Shown: positions 46,366-55,556, numbered from the stretch's first letter. The stretch: 64,000 bases of DNA from Rhizobium rosettiformans W3 (GCF_004912135.1 NZ_STGU01000007.1:1-64000); one strand, 5' to 3'. The notes: a model not told the origin generated them from the sequence alone. Made by a program: numbers and translations.

Positions 46366-47022
46366 ATGTCCGGCCATCATCACGACCACGACGATCATCA
46401 CCATCATCATGGCCATGATCACCACCACGACAACCAGTATTCGGACATGCAGGCGCGGGTGAAGGCGCTGGAAACACTGCTGACCGAAAAGGGCTTGATC
46501 GATCCTGAAGCGATCGATGCGATCGTCGAGACTTACGAGACGAAGGTGGGCCCAAGAAACGGCGCGCGGGTCGTGGCCAAGGCCTGGGCCGATCCCGCAT
46601 TCGCCGACTGGCTGAGGCGCGATGCGACGGAAGCGATCGCCAGCCTCGGCTATACCGGCCGGCAGGGCGAGCATATGCGCGCCGTTTTCAATACGCCGGA
46701 GACGCACAATCTCGTCGTCTGCACACTGTGCTCCTGTTACCCTTGGTCGGTGCTTGGGCTCCCGCCGGTCTGGTACAAGGCGCCGGCCTATCGCTCGCGG
46801 GCGGTGATCGATCCGCGCGGCGTGCTCGCCGAATTCGGGGTCAGCCTGCCGGATGAGATGCGGATCCGCGTCTGGGATTCTACGGCGGAGCTGCGTTATC
46901 TCGTCGTGCCGCTGCGGCCCGCCGGAACCGAGGGGATGGACGAGGAGGCGCTTGCCAATCTCGTGACGCGCGATTCGATGATCGGCACGGGTCTCGCGCT
47001 CCCACCGAAGGGTTCGCGATGA
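46366..47022 (+). CDS. nthA: Nitrile hydratase alpha subunit, cobalt type, His-rich N-terminus
   Basis: 218 residues. Converts nitriles to amides. The metal site is [16 protein letters not shown], where Thr is characteristic of cobalt enzymes and Ser of iron ones. [17 protein letters not shown] and [18 protein letters not shown] are family blocks. The first 25 residues contain about 14 His with Asp between, absent from classical enzymes and possibly a metal store for the active site. Overlaps the beta gene by ATGA. Confidence 0.95.
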   Translation: MSGHHHDHDDHHHHHGHDHHHDNQYSDMQARVKALETLLTEKGLIDPEAIDAIVETYETKVGPRNGARVVAKAWADPAFADWLRRDATEAIASLGYTGRQGEHMRAVFNTPETHNLVVCTLCSCYPWSVLGLPPVWYKAPAYRSRAVIDPRGVLAEFGVSLPDEMRIRVWDSTAELRYLVVPLRPAGTEGMDEEALANLVTRDSMIGTGLALPPKGSR

Positions 47023-47678
47023 ACGGGCCGCATGATCTCGGCGGGCAGATGGGCTTCGGTCCGGTCGCACCGGAAAAAGACGAACCCTACTTTCATGCCG
47101 ACTGGGAAAAGCGGGCGCTCGGGATCACGCTCTCCTGCGGCGCTTTCGGCGCCTGGTCGATCGACGAGAGCCGGCATGCGCGCGAGAATATTCCGCCGGC
47201 CAGCTATCTGGCGGCAAGCTATTACGAGGTCTGGATCCGCGGTATCGACATGCTGCTTGAGCGGCATGGCTTTGCCACCGCCGCGGAGTTGGCACAGGGC
47301 CGGCACCTGGAGCAGGGACACGCGCCGAAACGGGTGTTGACGGCAGACATGGTCGAAGGCGTGCTGGCCCGTGGCGGGCCTTGCGACCGTCCCGTCGAGA
47401 CCGAACCGAAGTTTGCCGTCGACGACAGGGTGCGGACGAAGAATTTCCATCCGACCGGCCATACACGGCTGCCCCGCTATGCCCGGGCGAAGACGGGTGT
47501 CGTGGAGGCCGTCCAAGGCGGCTTCGTCTTTCCAGACGACAATGCCCATGGGCGAGGTGAAAACCCGCAATGGGTTTACACGGTCGTTTTCACCGGAGAC
47601 GAGATCTGGGGCGAGGGTGCCGACCCGACGCTGACCGTCTCGATCGACGCCTGGGAGAGCTATCTTGAGCGCGTGTGA
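47019..47678 (+). CDS. nthB: Nitrile hydratase beta subunit
   Basis: 219 residues, normal length. [15 protein letters not shown] is the family start; [17 protein letters not shown] and the C-terminal beta domain ([25 protein letters not shown]-like turn, then [20 protein letters not shown]) are typical. Forms the heterodimer with the alpha subunit. Coupled to nthA by a four-base overlap and to the accessory gene by 14 bases. Confidence 0.95.
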   Translation: MNGPHDLGGQMGFGPVAPEKDEPYFHADWEKRALGITLSCGAFGAWSIDESRHARENIPPASYLAASYYEVWIRGIDMLLERHGFATAAELAQGRHLEQGHAPKRVLTADMVEGVLARGGPCDRPVETEPKFAVDDRVRTKNFHPTGHTRLPRYARAKTGVVEAVQGGFVFPDDNAHGRGENPQWVYTVVFTGDEIWGEGADPTLTVSIDAWESYLERV

Positions 47679-48039
47679 TACGGTGATCGATCTTACGGCA
47701 TCGCCGGGCTTGCCGCGCTCGCCCGAAGGGGCGCCCGTTTTCGCCGAACCCTGGCAGGCGCAGGCCTTCGCCATGACCGTGCATCTGCATGCACGCGGGG
47801 TGTTCAGCTGGGCGGAATGGGCGGAGAGCCTGTCTGCCGAAGTACATCGGCCGGAGCGGGCGGTGGATGGATCCGACTATTTCGATGCCTGGGTCGCAGC
47901 CCTGGCGGGGCTTCTGGAACGCAAGGGGCTTGCCGATCGCGACGCCGTCGAGACGTTGCGGGAAAGCTGGCAGCGGGCGGCGGAAGCGACGCCGCATGGT
48001 GCGCCCATCGAGCTTTCAAACGACCCGCTCAGGGACTGA
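47665..48039 (+). CDS. Nitrile hydratase accessory protein (cobalt activator type)
   Basis: 124 residues from a TTG at 47665 with GGGAG upstream inside nthB. Resembles the N-terminal part of beta subunits (EGAPVFAEPWQAQAFAMTVHL, ARGVFSWAEWAESL), as do the P14K/NhlE activators that load cobalt into the alpha subunit by subunit exchange. No amidase gene follows. Confidence 0.85.
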   Translation: MSACDTVIDLTASPGLPRSPEGAPVFAEPWQAQAFAMTVHLHARGVFSWAEWAESLSAEVHRPERAVDGSDYFDAWVAALAGLLERKGLADRDAVETLRESWQRAAEATPHGAPIELSNDPLRD

Positions 48040-48112
48040 TGTCCACGATTTGTTCTGATTTCCCCGGCTTTGGCCTTGCATCAGGCCTACGAATCCGCGC
48101 ATGACCTAGGCC

Positions 48113-49243
48113 ATGCAATTCGCGCCCCAGCAAGACGAGGCCCTCAAGGCCGTTTCGAAATGGCTGAAGGAGGGGAAATCCCCCGTCTTCCGGCTGTTCG
48201 GCTATGCGGGTACGGGCAAGACGACGCTGGCCAAGCACTTTGCCGAACATGTCGACGGCGATGTGCTGTTTGCGGCCTTCACCGGCAAGGCGGCGCAGGT
48301 CTTGCGCTCGCGCGGGGCCTCCAACGCCAAGACCATTCATTCGCTGATCTACCGCCCGCGCGGTGAAGAGGCGGTGGAGGACGAGGAAACCGGCAAGACC
48401 TCGATTGCGCCGATGTTCTCGATCAACCGCCAGAGCCCGGTCGCCAAAGCGGCACTCATTGTCATCGACGAATGCTCGATGGTCGACGAGGCGCTCGGCC
48501 GCGACCTGATGAGCTTCGGCACGCCGATCCTGGTGCTCGGCGATCCCGGCCAGTTGCCACCGGTTTCCGGCGGCGGCTTCTTCACCGACCAGGAGCCGGA
48601 CTACCTGCTCACCGAGATCCATCGCCAGGCGCGCGACAACCCGATCATCCAGCTCGCGATGCATATGCGCGAGGGCAAGGAGATCATGTATGGCGATTAC
48701 GGCTCAACCGCGCGCGTGATCTCGAAGAACGAGGTGACGCAGGACCTGGTGCTCGGTGCCGATCAGGTGCTCGTCGGGACGAACAAGACCAGGCGGCGCT
48801 ACAACATGCGGCTGCGCGAGTTGAAGGGCTTTACCGTCGATTATCCGCAGGCCGGCGACAAGCTGGTGTGCCTCAGGAACGATCAGGTGAAGGGCCTGCT
48901 CAACGGCTCGCTCTGGCAAGTGATGACCTCGTCGCGCGAAACGGTGAAGCCCGGCATCAACCTGCTGATCAAGCCCGAAGACGACGACATGGATCGCGGC
49001 GCGGCGAAGATCAAGCTTTTGAAGGCCGCCTTCGAGGACATCGAGACCGAGATCCCCTGGTCGACGCGCAAGCGTTACGACGAGTTCGACTACGGCTATG
49101 CGCTGACCGTGCACAAGGCTCAAGGCTCGCAGTGGAACGACGTCGTGTTGTTCGACGAGAGCTGGGCGTTTCGCGATACGCGCGAGCGCTGGCTCTATAC
49201 CGCCGTCACCCGTGCGGCGGAGACGCTCACCATCGTCAGGTGA
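48113..49243 (+). CDS. RecD/Dda-like DNA helicase
   Basis: 376 residues, superfamily 1B type. Walker A GYAGTGKTTLAKHFAE near residue 30, FTGKAAQVLRSRG (motif Ia), IVIDECSMVDEAL (motif II), LVLGDPGQLPPVSG (motif III), YALTVHKAQGSQWNDVV (motif V) and LYTAVTRAAETLTIVR (motif VI). Short for RecD2, similar in size to phage Dda. Likely a 5'-3' helicase in repair. Follows the nitrile hydratase genes with a 73-base gap. Confidence 0.93.
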   Translation: MQFAPQQDEALKAVSKWLKEGKSPVFRLFGYAGTGKTTLAKHFAEHVDGDVLFAAFTGKAAQVLRSRGASNAKTIHSLIYRPRGEEAVEDEETGKTSIAPMFSINRQSPVAKAALIVIDECSMVDEALGRDLMSFGTPILVLGDPGQLPPVSGGGFFTDQEPDYLLTEIHRQARDNPIIQLAMHMREGKEIMYGDYGSTARVISKNEVTQDLVLGADQVLVGTNKTRRRYNMRLRELKGFTVDYPQAGDKLVCLRNDQVKGLLNGSLWQVMTSSRETVKPGINLLIKPEDDDMDRGAAKIKLLKAAFEDIETEIPWSTRKRYDEFDYGYALTVHKAQGSQWNDVVLFDESWAFRDTRERWLYTAVTRAAETLTIVR

Positions 49244-49258
49244 GCGTTAGCGATCTGC

Positions 49259-49771
49259 TCATTTCGCCTTCTGGGCGGATAGCGTTGCCATCAATTCCAT
49301 CGTGTTCTTGCCGGAGTCGGTCGCGATCTGCGACAGCGGCTTGGTGGCCTCGGCGGCCGTGAACCCGGCCTGCTTCAGCGCACTCACAAGATCTATGTCC
49401 GTCTTGCCCAGAAGCGGTGCCACTTGGCTGGGCGTTCCGGCGGCCACGACATTGATCATGGCAAAGGCCGGGTTGCCACCTGCACCGCTCGCCGACCCCG
49501 TGATGGCAGGCCAGGCGAAGACGAGACCGGCGATCAGACAGGCCGCGAGCGACAGCGCCATGGGCAGCCGCTTGAAATAGGCGAGGAAGGGGCGCCAGTT
49601 TCTCCAGACATGCAGCAGGAAAGGCAGGATGAGCACCACGCTCAACCATTCATGCATTCCGCGAAAGGCGGCCGTCCCATAGTGAAAGAAGAGCGCGATG
49701 CCGGAAATCAACGAAACGAGAAACAGCCCGGTCGTGAAGGGCGTGGCATAGCGCGAGAGAAGCGTAGGCAT
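49259..49771 (-). CDS. DUF4405 membrane protein
   Basis: 170 residues. Three hydrophobic helices (about 10-30, 42-58, 70-90) with conserved-looking His in FFHYG, GMHEWLSV and LLHVWRNW suit a small cytochrome b-like haem protein of the DUF4405 kind. The C-terminal half is soluble and contains a helical repeat (VSALKQAGFTAAEATKPLSQ) common in its relatives. Function unproven. Confidence 0.8.
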   Translation of the reverse strand: MPTLLSRYATPFTTGLFLVSLISGIALFFHYGTAAFRGMHEWLSVVLILPFLLHVWRNWRPFLAYFKRLPMALSLAACLIAGLVFAWPAITGSASGAGGNPAFAMINVVAAGTPSQVAPLLGKTDIDLVSALKQAGFTAAEATKPLSQIATDSGKNTMELMATLSAQKAK

Positions 49772-49879
49772 GAGGGCGGCCTCATCCTGGTGGTCTTATC
49801 CGCTCCTAGCGTCGCCGCCCGTCACTGTCCCGTTAAACTTCCTCCATTTTTGACGATGCTCAAGGCTTTAACCCGAGCT

Positions 49880-50563
49880 TCAGTTCGCCACCATGCCCAG
49901 GAGAACGGCCTTGGCCACGGCCTGAAACCGGTTCTGGGCGCCGAGCTTACCTGCAATGCTCGCCTCGAGGGATGCGACTTCGTCGGCCTTGAGCTCCAGC
50001 GTGCGGCCGATCCGCATCGACGTGTAGCCTTCTGCCATCAGTTGCAGGCAGCGTGTCTCCATGTCGTCAAGGCTAGGTCCCTTGCTTTGCGGGCCACGGC
50101 CGGGATTAGTCTCTTCGTGCTCCAGGAGGATGTTGAGTTGCTGCAACTGCCTGTGAACGGTGGAGAGGTTGGCCGCCAGCTCCCGTCGCCGGGCGATCAG
50201 GGCCTCTTCGAACATAAGGTTGGCTTCGCTCTGCGAGGTCGCGGTTGACAGGGTGTCGAAGAGATCCTGGATGACGGAGACCGACATGCCGACTTCGCGG
50301 CAGACATTGATGAGCGCCATGCGGGTCACTTCGCTGCGCCCATAGACGCGCATGAGGCCAAACCGCTGGGCGGTGATCAGGCCCTTCTCTTCGTAGAAAT
50401 GCAAAGTCCTGTGGGTCACCCCGAAAAACTCGGCCATATCCGCGATGGCCACGGGCTCCCTGGGTGGTGTCCGGGTCAGGGCGATTTCGGGAAAGTATAT
50501 CGGCTTTCCGGAAGGCTCTGATGGACTGGTAATCGGTTGCAGATGGTATAGTCCGTTCGACAT
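49880..50563 (-). CDS. MerR regulator with a C-terminal LuxR-like HTH
   Basis: 227 residues from the ATG at 50563 (GGAGGGG five bases upstream). Residues about 35-105 are a MerR winged helix (IADMAEFFGVTHRTLHFYEE, KGLITAQRFGLMRVYG). A coiled-coil segment follows (EALIARRRELAANLSTVHRQ). The last 60 residues align by eye with LuxR/FixJ HTH domains (ETRCLQLMAEGYTSMRIGR, then KLGAQNRFQAVAKAVLLG). Two DNA-binding folds in one regulator is unusual. Target unknown. Confidence 0.8.
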   Translation of the reverse strand: MSNGLYHLQPITSPSEPSGKPIYFPEIALTRTPPREPVAIADMAEFFGVTHRTLHFYEEKGLITAQRFGLMRVYGRSEVTRMALINVCREVGMSVSVIQDLFDTLSTATSQSEANLMFEEALIARRRELAANLSTVHRQLQQLNILLEHEETNPGRGPQSKGPSLDDMETRCLQLMAEGYTSMRIGRTLELKADEVASLEASIAGKLGAQNRFQAVAKAVLLGMVAN

Positions 50564-50740
50564 GGTCCCCTCCATGCTCAGTTTCGACGCGTCTGCGAAA
50601 GCCGATGATTTGCCGCTCTTTCTGGTTTTGCCGTTCTCCCCGATTTCCGAATCTCCGCCAGCCCCGAGGCTACAGTATATTCGACATCGGTGAAATAACT
50701 TTCGGCGTTGCGGCGTTACGCGGCGAGAGGGGCGTGGGGT

Positions 50741-51721
50741 TCAACGCAGAAGGGAAGATCGTGCGATGAGCTTGCTCATCTCGGTGATGATTTCGCCACT
50801 CGAGCCAAGCCCCGCCCATTGCTGCTGGGAGCGCCGCGCGACAAGGTAAGCGGCGTCAGTGCCCTCGAGTGTATAGCGATAGGTCGCGTCGAGGCATTGC
50901 ATCTGACCGGTCGACAATTCGTTCTTGTGGCAGAAGCGATAGATGGACCCCGGGATGGTCAGGTTTGCACCGGCGAACTGGTTGGCAATGGCACCGATCT
51001 CGAGGCTGTCGCCCGAGGTTTCGAAGACACTCGGGGAGAGCGGGATTTCGCGGTTTGATCTGAGGTGGCGCAGTTGCAGGCGAAGCCCCGTCGGGCCCCC
51101 CTCGGCCTTCAGCTCGAACTGCAGCGGGTGGGGCGCGCCGCCCTCGAAATGGATGCGCTCCTCCGGACCGGCAAAGCTGACGGCCCAGAGGCGTGAATTC
51201 CACAGGCGCATGGCATTGATGAAGATTGAGGCCAGCTGGTCGTCCGGTGCCGGTTTGCGGATGAACAGGCGCGGCAGGGACTTTGCGCCCGAGAGCGTCC
51301 AGTGGTCGGCCCCATCGGCAAAATGCGCCTCGATCAAGTCGAGCCCGCTGCCGTTTGCCGGCACCAGCCCGTCCTCGGCCATCCGCTCGTAGACCGGCAC
51401 GTAGCCGCCCAGGGGAATGCTGATCCGCAAGGTTTCGTCGCGGCCCTCGGATGCATAAAACTGGTGCAACAGTTTGCGCAGCTTGCCCGCCTGAACGCGG
51501 ACCAGCGGATCCGTGCCGGGATCGAACCCGGTATCGCGACTGAAGACGTCGATGCCGATCGTGTAGCCTTTCAGCTGATGGGACAGGCCAAGCTGCTCCA
51601 TCTCGACGATGAATTTCAGAAAGGAGCGCAAACGCTCGGACCGCGCGAAGGTCCGGCTCGTCAGCACGCGCTGAAGAGCGTCAGAGACTTCTGCGCCATC
51701 GATCCTGGCTGCCGTCGACAT
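50741..51721 (-). CDS. Winged-helix-like protein of unknown function
   Basis: 326 residues from the ATG at 51721 (GGAG six bases upstream). The first 105 residues (RSERLRSFLKFIVEM, YTIGIDVFSRDTGFDPGTDP, VRVQAGKLRKLLHQFY, SIPLGGYVPVYE) form the winged-helix-like domain often found at the N-terminus of alphaproteobacterial TPR and cyclase-like signalling proteins. The remaining 220 residues carry no TPR or cyclase motif. Function unknown; may bind DNA. Confidence 0.6.
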   Translation of the reverse strand: MSTAARIDGAEVSDALQRVLTSRTFARSERLRSFLKFIVEMEQLGLSHQLKGYTIGIDVFSRDTGFDPGTDPLVRVQAGKLRKLLHQFYASEGRDETLRISIPLGGYVPVYERMAEDGLVPANGSGLDLIEAHFADGADHWTLSGAKSLPRLFIRKPAPDDQLASIFINAMRLWNSRLWAVSFAGPEERIHFEGGAPHPLQFELKAEGGPTGLRLQLRHLRSNREIPLSPSVFETSGDSLEIGAIANQFAGANLTIPGSIYRFCHKNELSTGQMQCLDATYRYTLEGTDAAYLVARRSQQQWAGLGSSGEIITEMSKLIARSSLLR

Positions 51722-51962
51722 GGTTGCTCCAGACCGTTTCGGTTGACGCCTCTGCGCGATGATGTCGCGTCGTGTGCGTTCCGTCACAATTGGCACTCTG
51801 ACTAAAGGATGGGGCCATCCGGTCAATACCCCAAAGTCTAGGGGGTATTGGCCGTTGCCATGCATCAATTTCGCGCATCAGATCATTTGCGATTCTCGTT
51901 GGCCTTCGGTTCCGCGATGCCGTAAGGATGCCGCACCATCTTCATAGCCGGACAATGCCGCC

Positions 51963-52715
51963 ATGCCTGCCAAGCTCTCCGTCAACCTCAACGCCATCGC
52001 CATGCTTCGCAACCGTCGGGACCTTCCCTGGCCTGATGTGGCCGATCTCGGTCGGATTGCCCTGAAGGCGGGAGCGAGCGGGCTGACGGTGCATCCGCGG
52101 CCAGACCAGCGGCATATCCGCTTCAGCGATCTGCCGGTGCTGCGGGCGCTGATCGACGACGAGTTTCCGGCGGCCGAGTTCAATATCGAGGGATATCCGA
52201 GCGAGGACTTCCTGGCGCTTTGCGAAGCAACGGAGCCGGAGCAGGTGACGCTCGTGCCCGACGACCCGGCTCAGGCGACCTCGGATCATGGCTGGGATCT
52301 CGAACGGCATCAGGATTTTCTGAAAGGCGTGGTCTCGCGCCTGCGGGGGAAAGGCATGCGCGTGTCGCTCTTCGTGGACGGCGACGGGAAGGCCGGGGCG
52401 ATGGCGCTTGCCAAGGCGACCGGTGCCGAGCGTGTCGAGCTCTATACCGGTCCTTATGGGGGTTGCTACGACGATCCGCAGGAGGCTGCACGACAGGTCG
52501 AACTGCTCGGGTTGACGGCCGATGCGGCGCGTTCGGAGGGCGTTGCCGTCAATGCCGGGCACGACCTGACGGTCGCCAACCTGCCGCTTCTGGTGAAGCG
52601 CATTCCCTATCTCGCCGAGGTCTCGATTGGCCACGGGTTGACGGCCGATGCGCTGGAATATGGCATGGCCGAGACCGTGCGCCGCTTCTGCCGCGCCTGC
52701 GGACAGGCGATCTGA
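51963..52715 (+). CDS. pdxJ: Pyridoxine 5'-phosphate synthase
   Basis: 250 residues. Condenses 1-deoxyxylulose 5-phosphate with 3-amino-2-oxopropyl phosphate in de novo vitamin B6 synthesis. [60 protein letters not shown] and [12 protein letters not shown] are the family blocks, and the C-terminal [16 protein letters not shown] carries the catalytic His region. Complete length. Confidence 0.96.
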   Translation: MPAKLSVNLNAIAMLRNRRDLPWPDVADLGRIALKAGASGLTVHPRPDQRHIRFSDLPVLRALIDDEFPAAEFNIEGYPSEDFLALCEATEPEQVTLVPDDPAQATSDHGWDLERHQDFLKGVVSRLRGKGMRVSLFVDGDGKAGAMALAKATGAERVELYTGPYGGCYDDPQEAARQVELLGLTADAARSEGVAVNAGHDLTVANLPLLVKRIPYLAEVSIGHGLTADALEYGMAETVRRFCRACGQAI

Positions 52716-52726
52716 CGCGCTGAGCG

Positions 52727-53440
52727 TCAGGCCGCTTTTCTCCCGCTCATGCCTTCGAGCGCGAAGGCGACGGCTGCATCGGCGTGAATGGTCGTCGAGT
52801 CGTAGCCGGGAAGCGGCAGCTTGGCCGGATCCAAAATCAGGCAGATCTCGGTGCATCCGAGAATGACGCTGTCGGCGCCCTCGCTACGTGCCTTTTCGAT
52901 GATGGCGAGCAGTTTCTCCCGCGAGCAGTCCTTGATGCTGCCGGCGCAGAGCTCGTCGAAAATGATGTCATGGGTCGCGGTGCGACCGTCCGCATCGGGA
53001 ACCATGACGTCCACGCCGTGGCTTGCCATGCGCTTGGCGTAAAAGCCGTGCTCCATGGTGTAGCGTGTCGCGAGCAGCAGCGGGCGGCGGGCGCCGTTCC
53101 TGATCAGGCTGGTAGCGGTTTCGTCGATGATGTTGATCAGAGGGATCGAGACGCGGGCTGCGACCTCATCGGCCACCAGATGCATGGTGTTGGTGCCGAT
53201 GAGGATGCAGTCGGCGCCGGCGCGCTCCAGGCCTTCGGCGGCGCGTGCCAGACGGTCGGCTGCCTGATCCCAGCGGCCTGCCTTCTGCAAGGCGACAATC
53301 TCTTCGAAATTGACCGAGTGCATGATGACTTCGGCAGAGGCGAGGCCGCCGAGCTTCGCCCGCACGGTCTCGTTGATCTGGCGGTAATAGACCGCAGAAC
53401 TCTCGAAACTCATTCCACCAATCAAACCAATCGTGCGCAT
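52727..53440 (-). CDS. Aspartate/glutamate racemase family protein
   Basis: 237 residues. IGLIGGMSFESSAVYYRQIN is the family start. The first catalytic position reads IGTNTMH with Thr in place of Cys, and the second keeps ILGCTEICLIL with Cys. That pattern occurs in broad-specificity or glutamate-type racemases of the YgeA kind and suggests altered specificity. Divergent from the Lrp-type regulator at 53606, which may control it. Confidence 0.9.
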   Translation of the reverse strand: MRTIGLIGGMSFESSAVYYRQINETVRAKLGGLASAEVIMHSVNFEEIVALQKAGRWDQAADRLARAAEGLERAGADCILIGTNTMHLVADEVAARVSIPLINIIDETATSLIRNGARRPLLLATRYTMEHGFYAKRMASHGVDVMVPDADGRTATHDIIFDELCAGSIKDCSREKLLAIIEKARSEGADSVILGCTEICLILDPAKLPLPGYDSTTIHADAAVAFALEGMSGRKAA

Positions 53441-53605
53441 GTCTTGCCCCTCGTGTTTTCAATGGGGAAAGAATGACGCAGAGCGATCGCGCTGTGTTTG
53501 CGTTTCGCGCGCAGATTTCGCTCATTGCCGTAGCTCGACTTCGGCTTTAGTGTCATTGGACGCGCTATTTTTGCGCTTAGGGAAGGACGAGCGGGATTTG
53601 ATCGC

Positions 53606-54070
53606 GTGATTGACGACAGGGACAGGAAGATTCTCGACATCCTTCAGCGGGATGCCGCAACGCCCGTGACCGACATTGCCGAGAAGGTGTCGCTTTCGAT
53701 TTCTGCCTGCTCCCGGCGCATTCAGAAGCTCGAAGAGAGCGGCTACATCGCTCGCCGGATCGTGGTGCTCGATCGGGAAAAGAGCGGTGTCCCGACAACC
53801 GTCTATGCGCTGGTGAAGACGGCGCATCACGCCGATGACTGGATCGAGGAGTTTCGCCGGGCGATCAGCGATATCCCGGAGATCGTCGAGGCGCATCGGC
53901 TGACCGGGCACTACGACTATATCCTGAAGGTCGTCCTGCCCCGGGTCGAACACTACGATGTCGTCTATCGCAGGCTCGTCAAACGCGTCGAACTCTTCGA
54001 TGTATCCGCCTCCATTTCGATGGAGACGTTGAAGCAGGGCTTTGCCGTCCCGGTGGATTACGCAGAGTAA
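53606..54070 (+). CDS. Lrp/AsnC family transcriptional regulator
   Basis: 154 residues from a GTG at 53606. N-terminal HTH (DDRDRKILDILQRDAATPVT, SLSISACSRRIQKLEESGYI) and C-terminal ligand domain (HRLTGHYDYILKVVLPRVEH), the normal two-domain layout. Divergent from the racemase, so it may respond to an amino acid and regulate that gene. Confidence 0.93.
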   Translation: MIDDRDRKILDILQRDAATPVTDIAEKVSLSISACSRRIQKLEESGYIARRIVVLDREKSGVPTTVYALVKTAHHADDWIEEFRRAISDIPEIVEAHRLTGHYDYILKVVLPRVEHYDVVYRRLVKRVELFDVSASISMETLKQGFAVPVDYAE

Positions 54071-54092
54071 GATCCGATCAGGACCTGAAGAC

Positions 54093-54122
54093 AAAAAAAG
54101 CCCCGGGGCCGAAGCCCCGAGG
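54093..54122 (-). terminator. Terminator downstream of the small secreted protein array
   Basis: On the minus strand CCTCGGGGC, a TTCG loop and GCCCCGGGG form a 9-bp stem followed by a run of seven T. It also lies between convergent genes, so may serve both. Confidence 0.8.
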
Positions 54123-54141
54123 CCCATCACGCACCCTTGGA

Positions 54142-54390
54142 TCAGGAAGCGTTGGAGATGGTGCGGTTGACGAGGGTCACCGACTTGTCGGCGTTCACCT
54201 TGTAGACTTCGCGAACGTCACGGCCGTCACCGTTGGCAAAGGTGTGGAAGAAGGTCGAACCGGCAGGTGCCTTTTCCAGCTGGACGTTTGCGTTGTCATA
54301 CGTGATCGAGCCCGGGATCGGCTGGACGGCTGCAAAAGCGGCCGAGCCGGCTGCGAGGGAGATGAGGGCTGCAGAGATGATGGTCTTCAT
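54142..54390 (-). CDS. Small secreted protein, copy 1 of a tandem family
   Basis: 82 residues. Signal peptide MKTIISAALISLAAGSAAFA, then a mature part of about 62 residues with PIPGSITYDNANVQLEKAP, GSTFFHTF and VYKVNADKSVTLVNR. No cysteine and no known motif. Nearly identical to the next two copies upstream; differs from copy 3 only at a few positions (for example FANGDG for FSNGDG). AGGAAT precedes the ATG. Function unknown; periplasmic or secreted. Confidence 0.85.
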   Translation of the reverse strand: MKTIISAALISLAAGSAAFAAVQPIPGSITYDNANVQLEKAPAGSTFFHTFANGDGRDVREVYKVNADKSVTLVNRTISNAS

Positions 54391-54496
54391 GATCGTATTC
54401 CTTTCAAGGGTTGGGGTGGCGGCGGCCTGGTTGGGGGAAGGGGGAGAGGGGAACCGAGCCGGCCGCCGAAGGGTGCGTCCTTTAGAGGCGCGTTGA

Positions 54497-54745
54497 TTAC
54501 GAAGCGTTGGAGACAGTGCGGTTGACGAGGGTCACCGTCTTGTCGGCGTTGACCTTGTAGACTTCGCGGACGTCACGGCCGTCACCGTTGGAGAAGGTGT
54601 GGAAGAAGGTCGAACCGGCCGGTGCCTTCTCGAGCTGGACGTTGGCGTTGTCATAGGTGATCGAGCCCGGGATCGGCTCAACGGCTGCAAAAGCGGCCGA
54701 GCCGGCTGCGAGAGAGATGAGGGCTGCAGAGATGATGGTCTTCAT
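54497..54745 (-). CDS. Small secreted protein, copy 2 of a tandem family
   Basis: 82 residues with the same signal peptide and mature layout as copy 1; visible differences are VEPIPGS for VQPIPGS, FSNGDG for FANGDG, and KTVTLVNRTVSNAS at the end. About 105 bases separate it from each neighbour, and those spacers also differ more than the genes, pointing to selection or gene conversion. Function unknown. Confidence 0.85.
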   Translation of the reverse strand: MKTIISAALISLAAGSAAFAAVEPIPGSITYDNANVQLEKAPAGSTFFHTFSNGDGRDVREVYKVNADKTVTLVNRTVSNAS

Positions 54746-54849
54746 GATCTTAATTCCTTTGTGCGTTGTGTGTGGCGGCGGCTCGGGGCGGTGGAGAGGG
54801 GCCGAGCCTGCCGCTGGAGGTCTCAGTTGCGTTTTGGGAGGCGCGCTGA

Positions 54850-55098
54850 TTAAGAAGCGTTGGAGACGGTGCGGTTGACCAGGGTCACCGACTTGTCGGC
54901 ATTGACCTTGTAGACTTCGCGAACGTCACGGCCGTCACCGTTGGAGAAGGTGTGGAAGAAGGTCGAACCGGCAGGTGCCTTTTCCAGCTGAACATTGGCG
55001 TTGTCATAGGTGATCGAGCCCGGGATCGGCTGGACGGCGGCAAAAGCGGCAGAACCGGCTGCGAGGGAGATGAGGGCTGCAGAGATGATGGTCTTCAT
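54850..55098 (-). CDS. Small secreted protein, copy 3 of a tandem family
   Basis: 82 residues, almost identical to copies 1 and 2, with the same secretion signal and the PIPGSITYDN, GSTFFHTF and EVYKVNADKSV blocks. A ribosome site (AGGAAT) precedes the ATG. The spacing to copy 4 is about 100 bases. Function unknown. Confidence 0.85.
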   Translation of the reverse strand: MKTIISAALISLAAGSAAFAAVQPIPGSITYDNANVQLEKAPAGSTFFHTFSNGDGRDVREVYKVNADKSVTLVNRTVSNAS

Positions 55099-55199
55099 GG
55101 TCGTATTCCTTATCTTTGGTAGAGCAACACCGGATGTGTTCAGCTCATGATTGTGGATGTGGGTAGGGTTCTACCCGGGATCTCAGATCGTCTGGCGCG

Positions 55200-55439
55200 T
55201 CAGTCGTTCGCTACGGAACGGGAAACGAGGGAGACGGTCCGGTCTGCGTTCACCTGATAGATCTCATGGACTTCAGATCCATTGGCGTAGAAGGTATGGA
55301 AGAAGTTCGAACCGGCGGGAGCCTGTTCGAGCCTCGGCTGCGCACCGCCATAGGTGATGGAGCCCGGGATTGGCTCGATCGCGAAAGCGGCCGAAGCGGC
55401 TGCGATGGTGGTCAGGAGTGCTGCTGCGATGGTCTTCAT
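55200..55439 (-). CDS. Small secreted protein, divergent copy 4 of the family
   Basis: 79 residues from the ATG at 55439 (AGGT eight bases upstream; ATG 55445 is too close to it). Signal peptide MKTIAAALLTTIAAASAAFA, then EPIPGSITYGGAQPRLEQAP, NFFHTFYANGSEVHEIYQVN and ADRTVSLVSRSV. The shared skeleton with several substitutions marks an older duplicate. It is the first gene of the array and carries the operator-like repeats upstream. Confidence 0.85.
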   Translation of the reverse strand: MKTIAAALLTTIAAASAAFAIEPIPGSITYGGAQPRLEQAPAGSNFFHTFYANGSEVHEIYQVNADRTVSLVSRSVAND

Positions 55440-55465
55440 TTGCATGTACCTTTAGAACCTTGCGG

Positions 55466-55485
55466 ATCGAACTGCTTGGTTCGAT
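55466..55485. promoter_or_regulatory. Operator-like palindrome, site 1
   Basis: ATCGAAC-TGCTTG-GTTCGAT is a perfect 7-bp inverted repeat lying 27 bases upstream of the small secreted protein gene at 55439. A close copy lies 71 bases away. Confidence 0.5.
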
Positions 55486-55536
55486 GAGTTGTATTTGGCG
55501 CAGGATGATTGGGATTACAATACCCCTTTGCGCACA

Positions 55537-55556
55537 ATCGAACTGATTGGTTCGGT
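55537..55556. promoter_or_regulatory. Operator-like palindrome, site 2
   Basis: ATCGAAC-TGATTG-GTTCGGT matches site 1 except for one base in the spacer and one in the right arm. The paired sites flank a probable minus-strand promoter and suit a TetR-type dimer. Confidence 0.45.

Larger units (their letters stand above)
54142..55439 (-). repeat. Tandem array of four paralogous genes
   Basis: Four genes in the same orientation at intervals of about 340-355 bases, three nearly identical and one diverged. The near identity over whole coding sequences indicates recent duplication or gene conversion. Confidence 0.9.
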
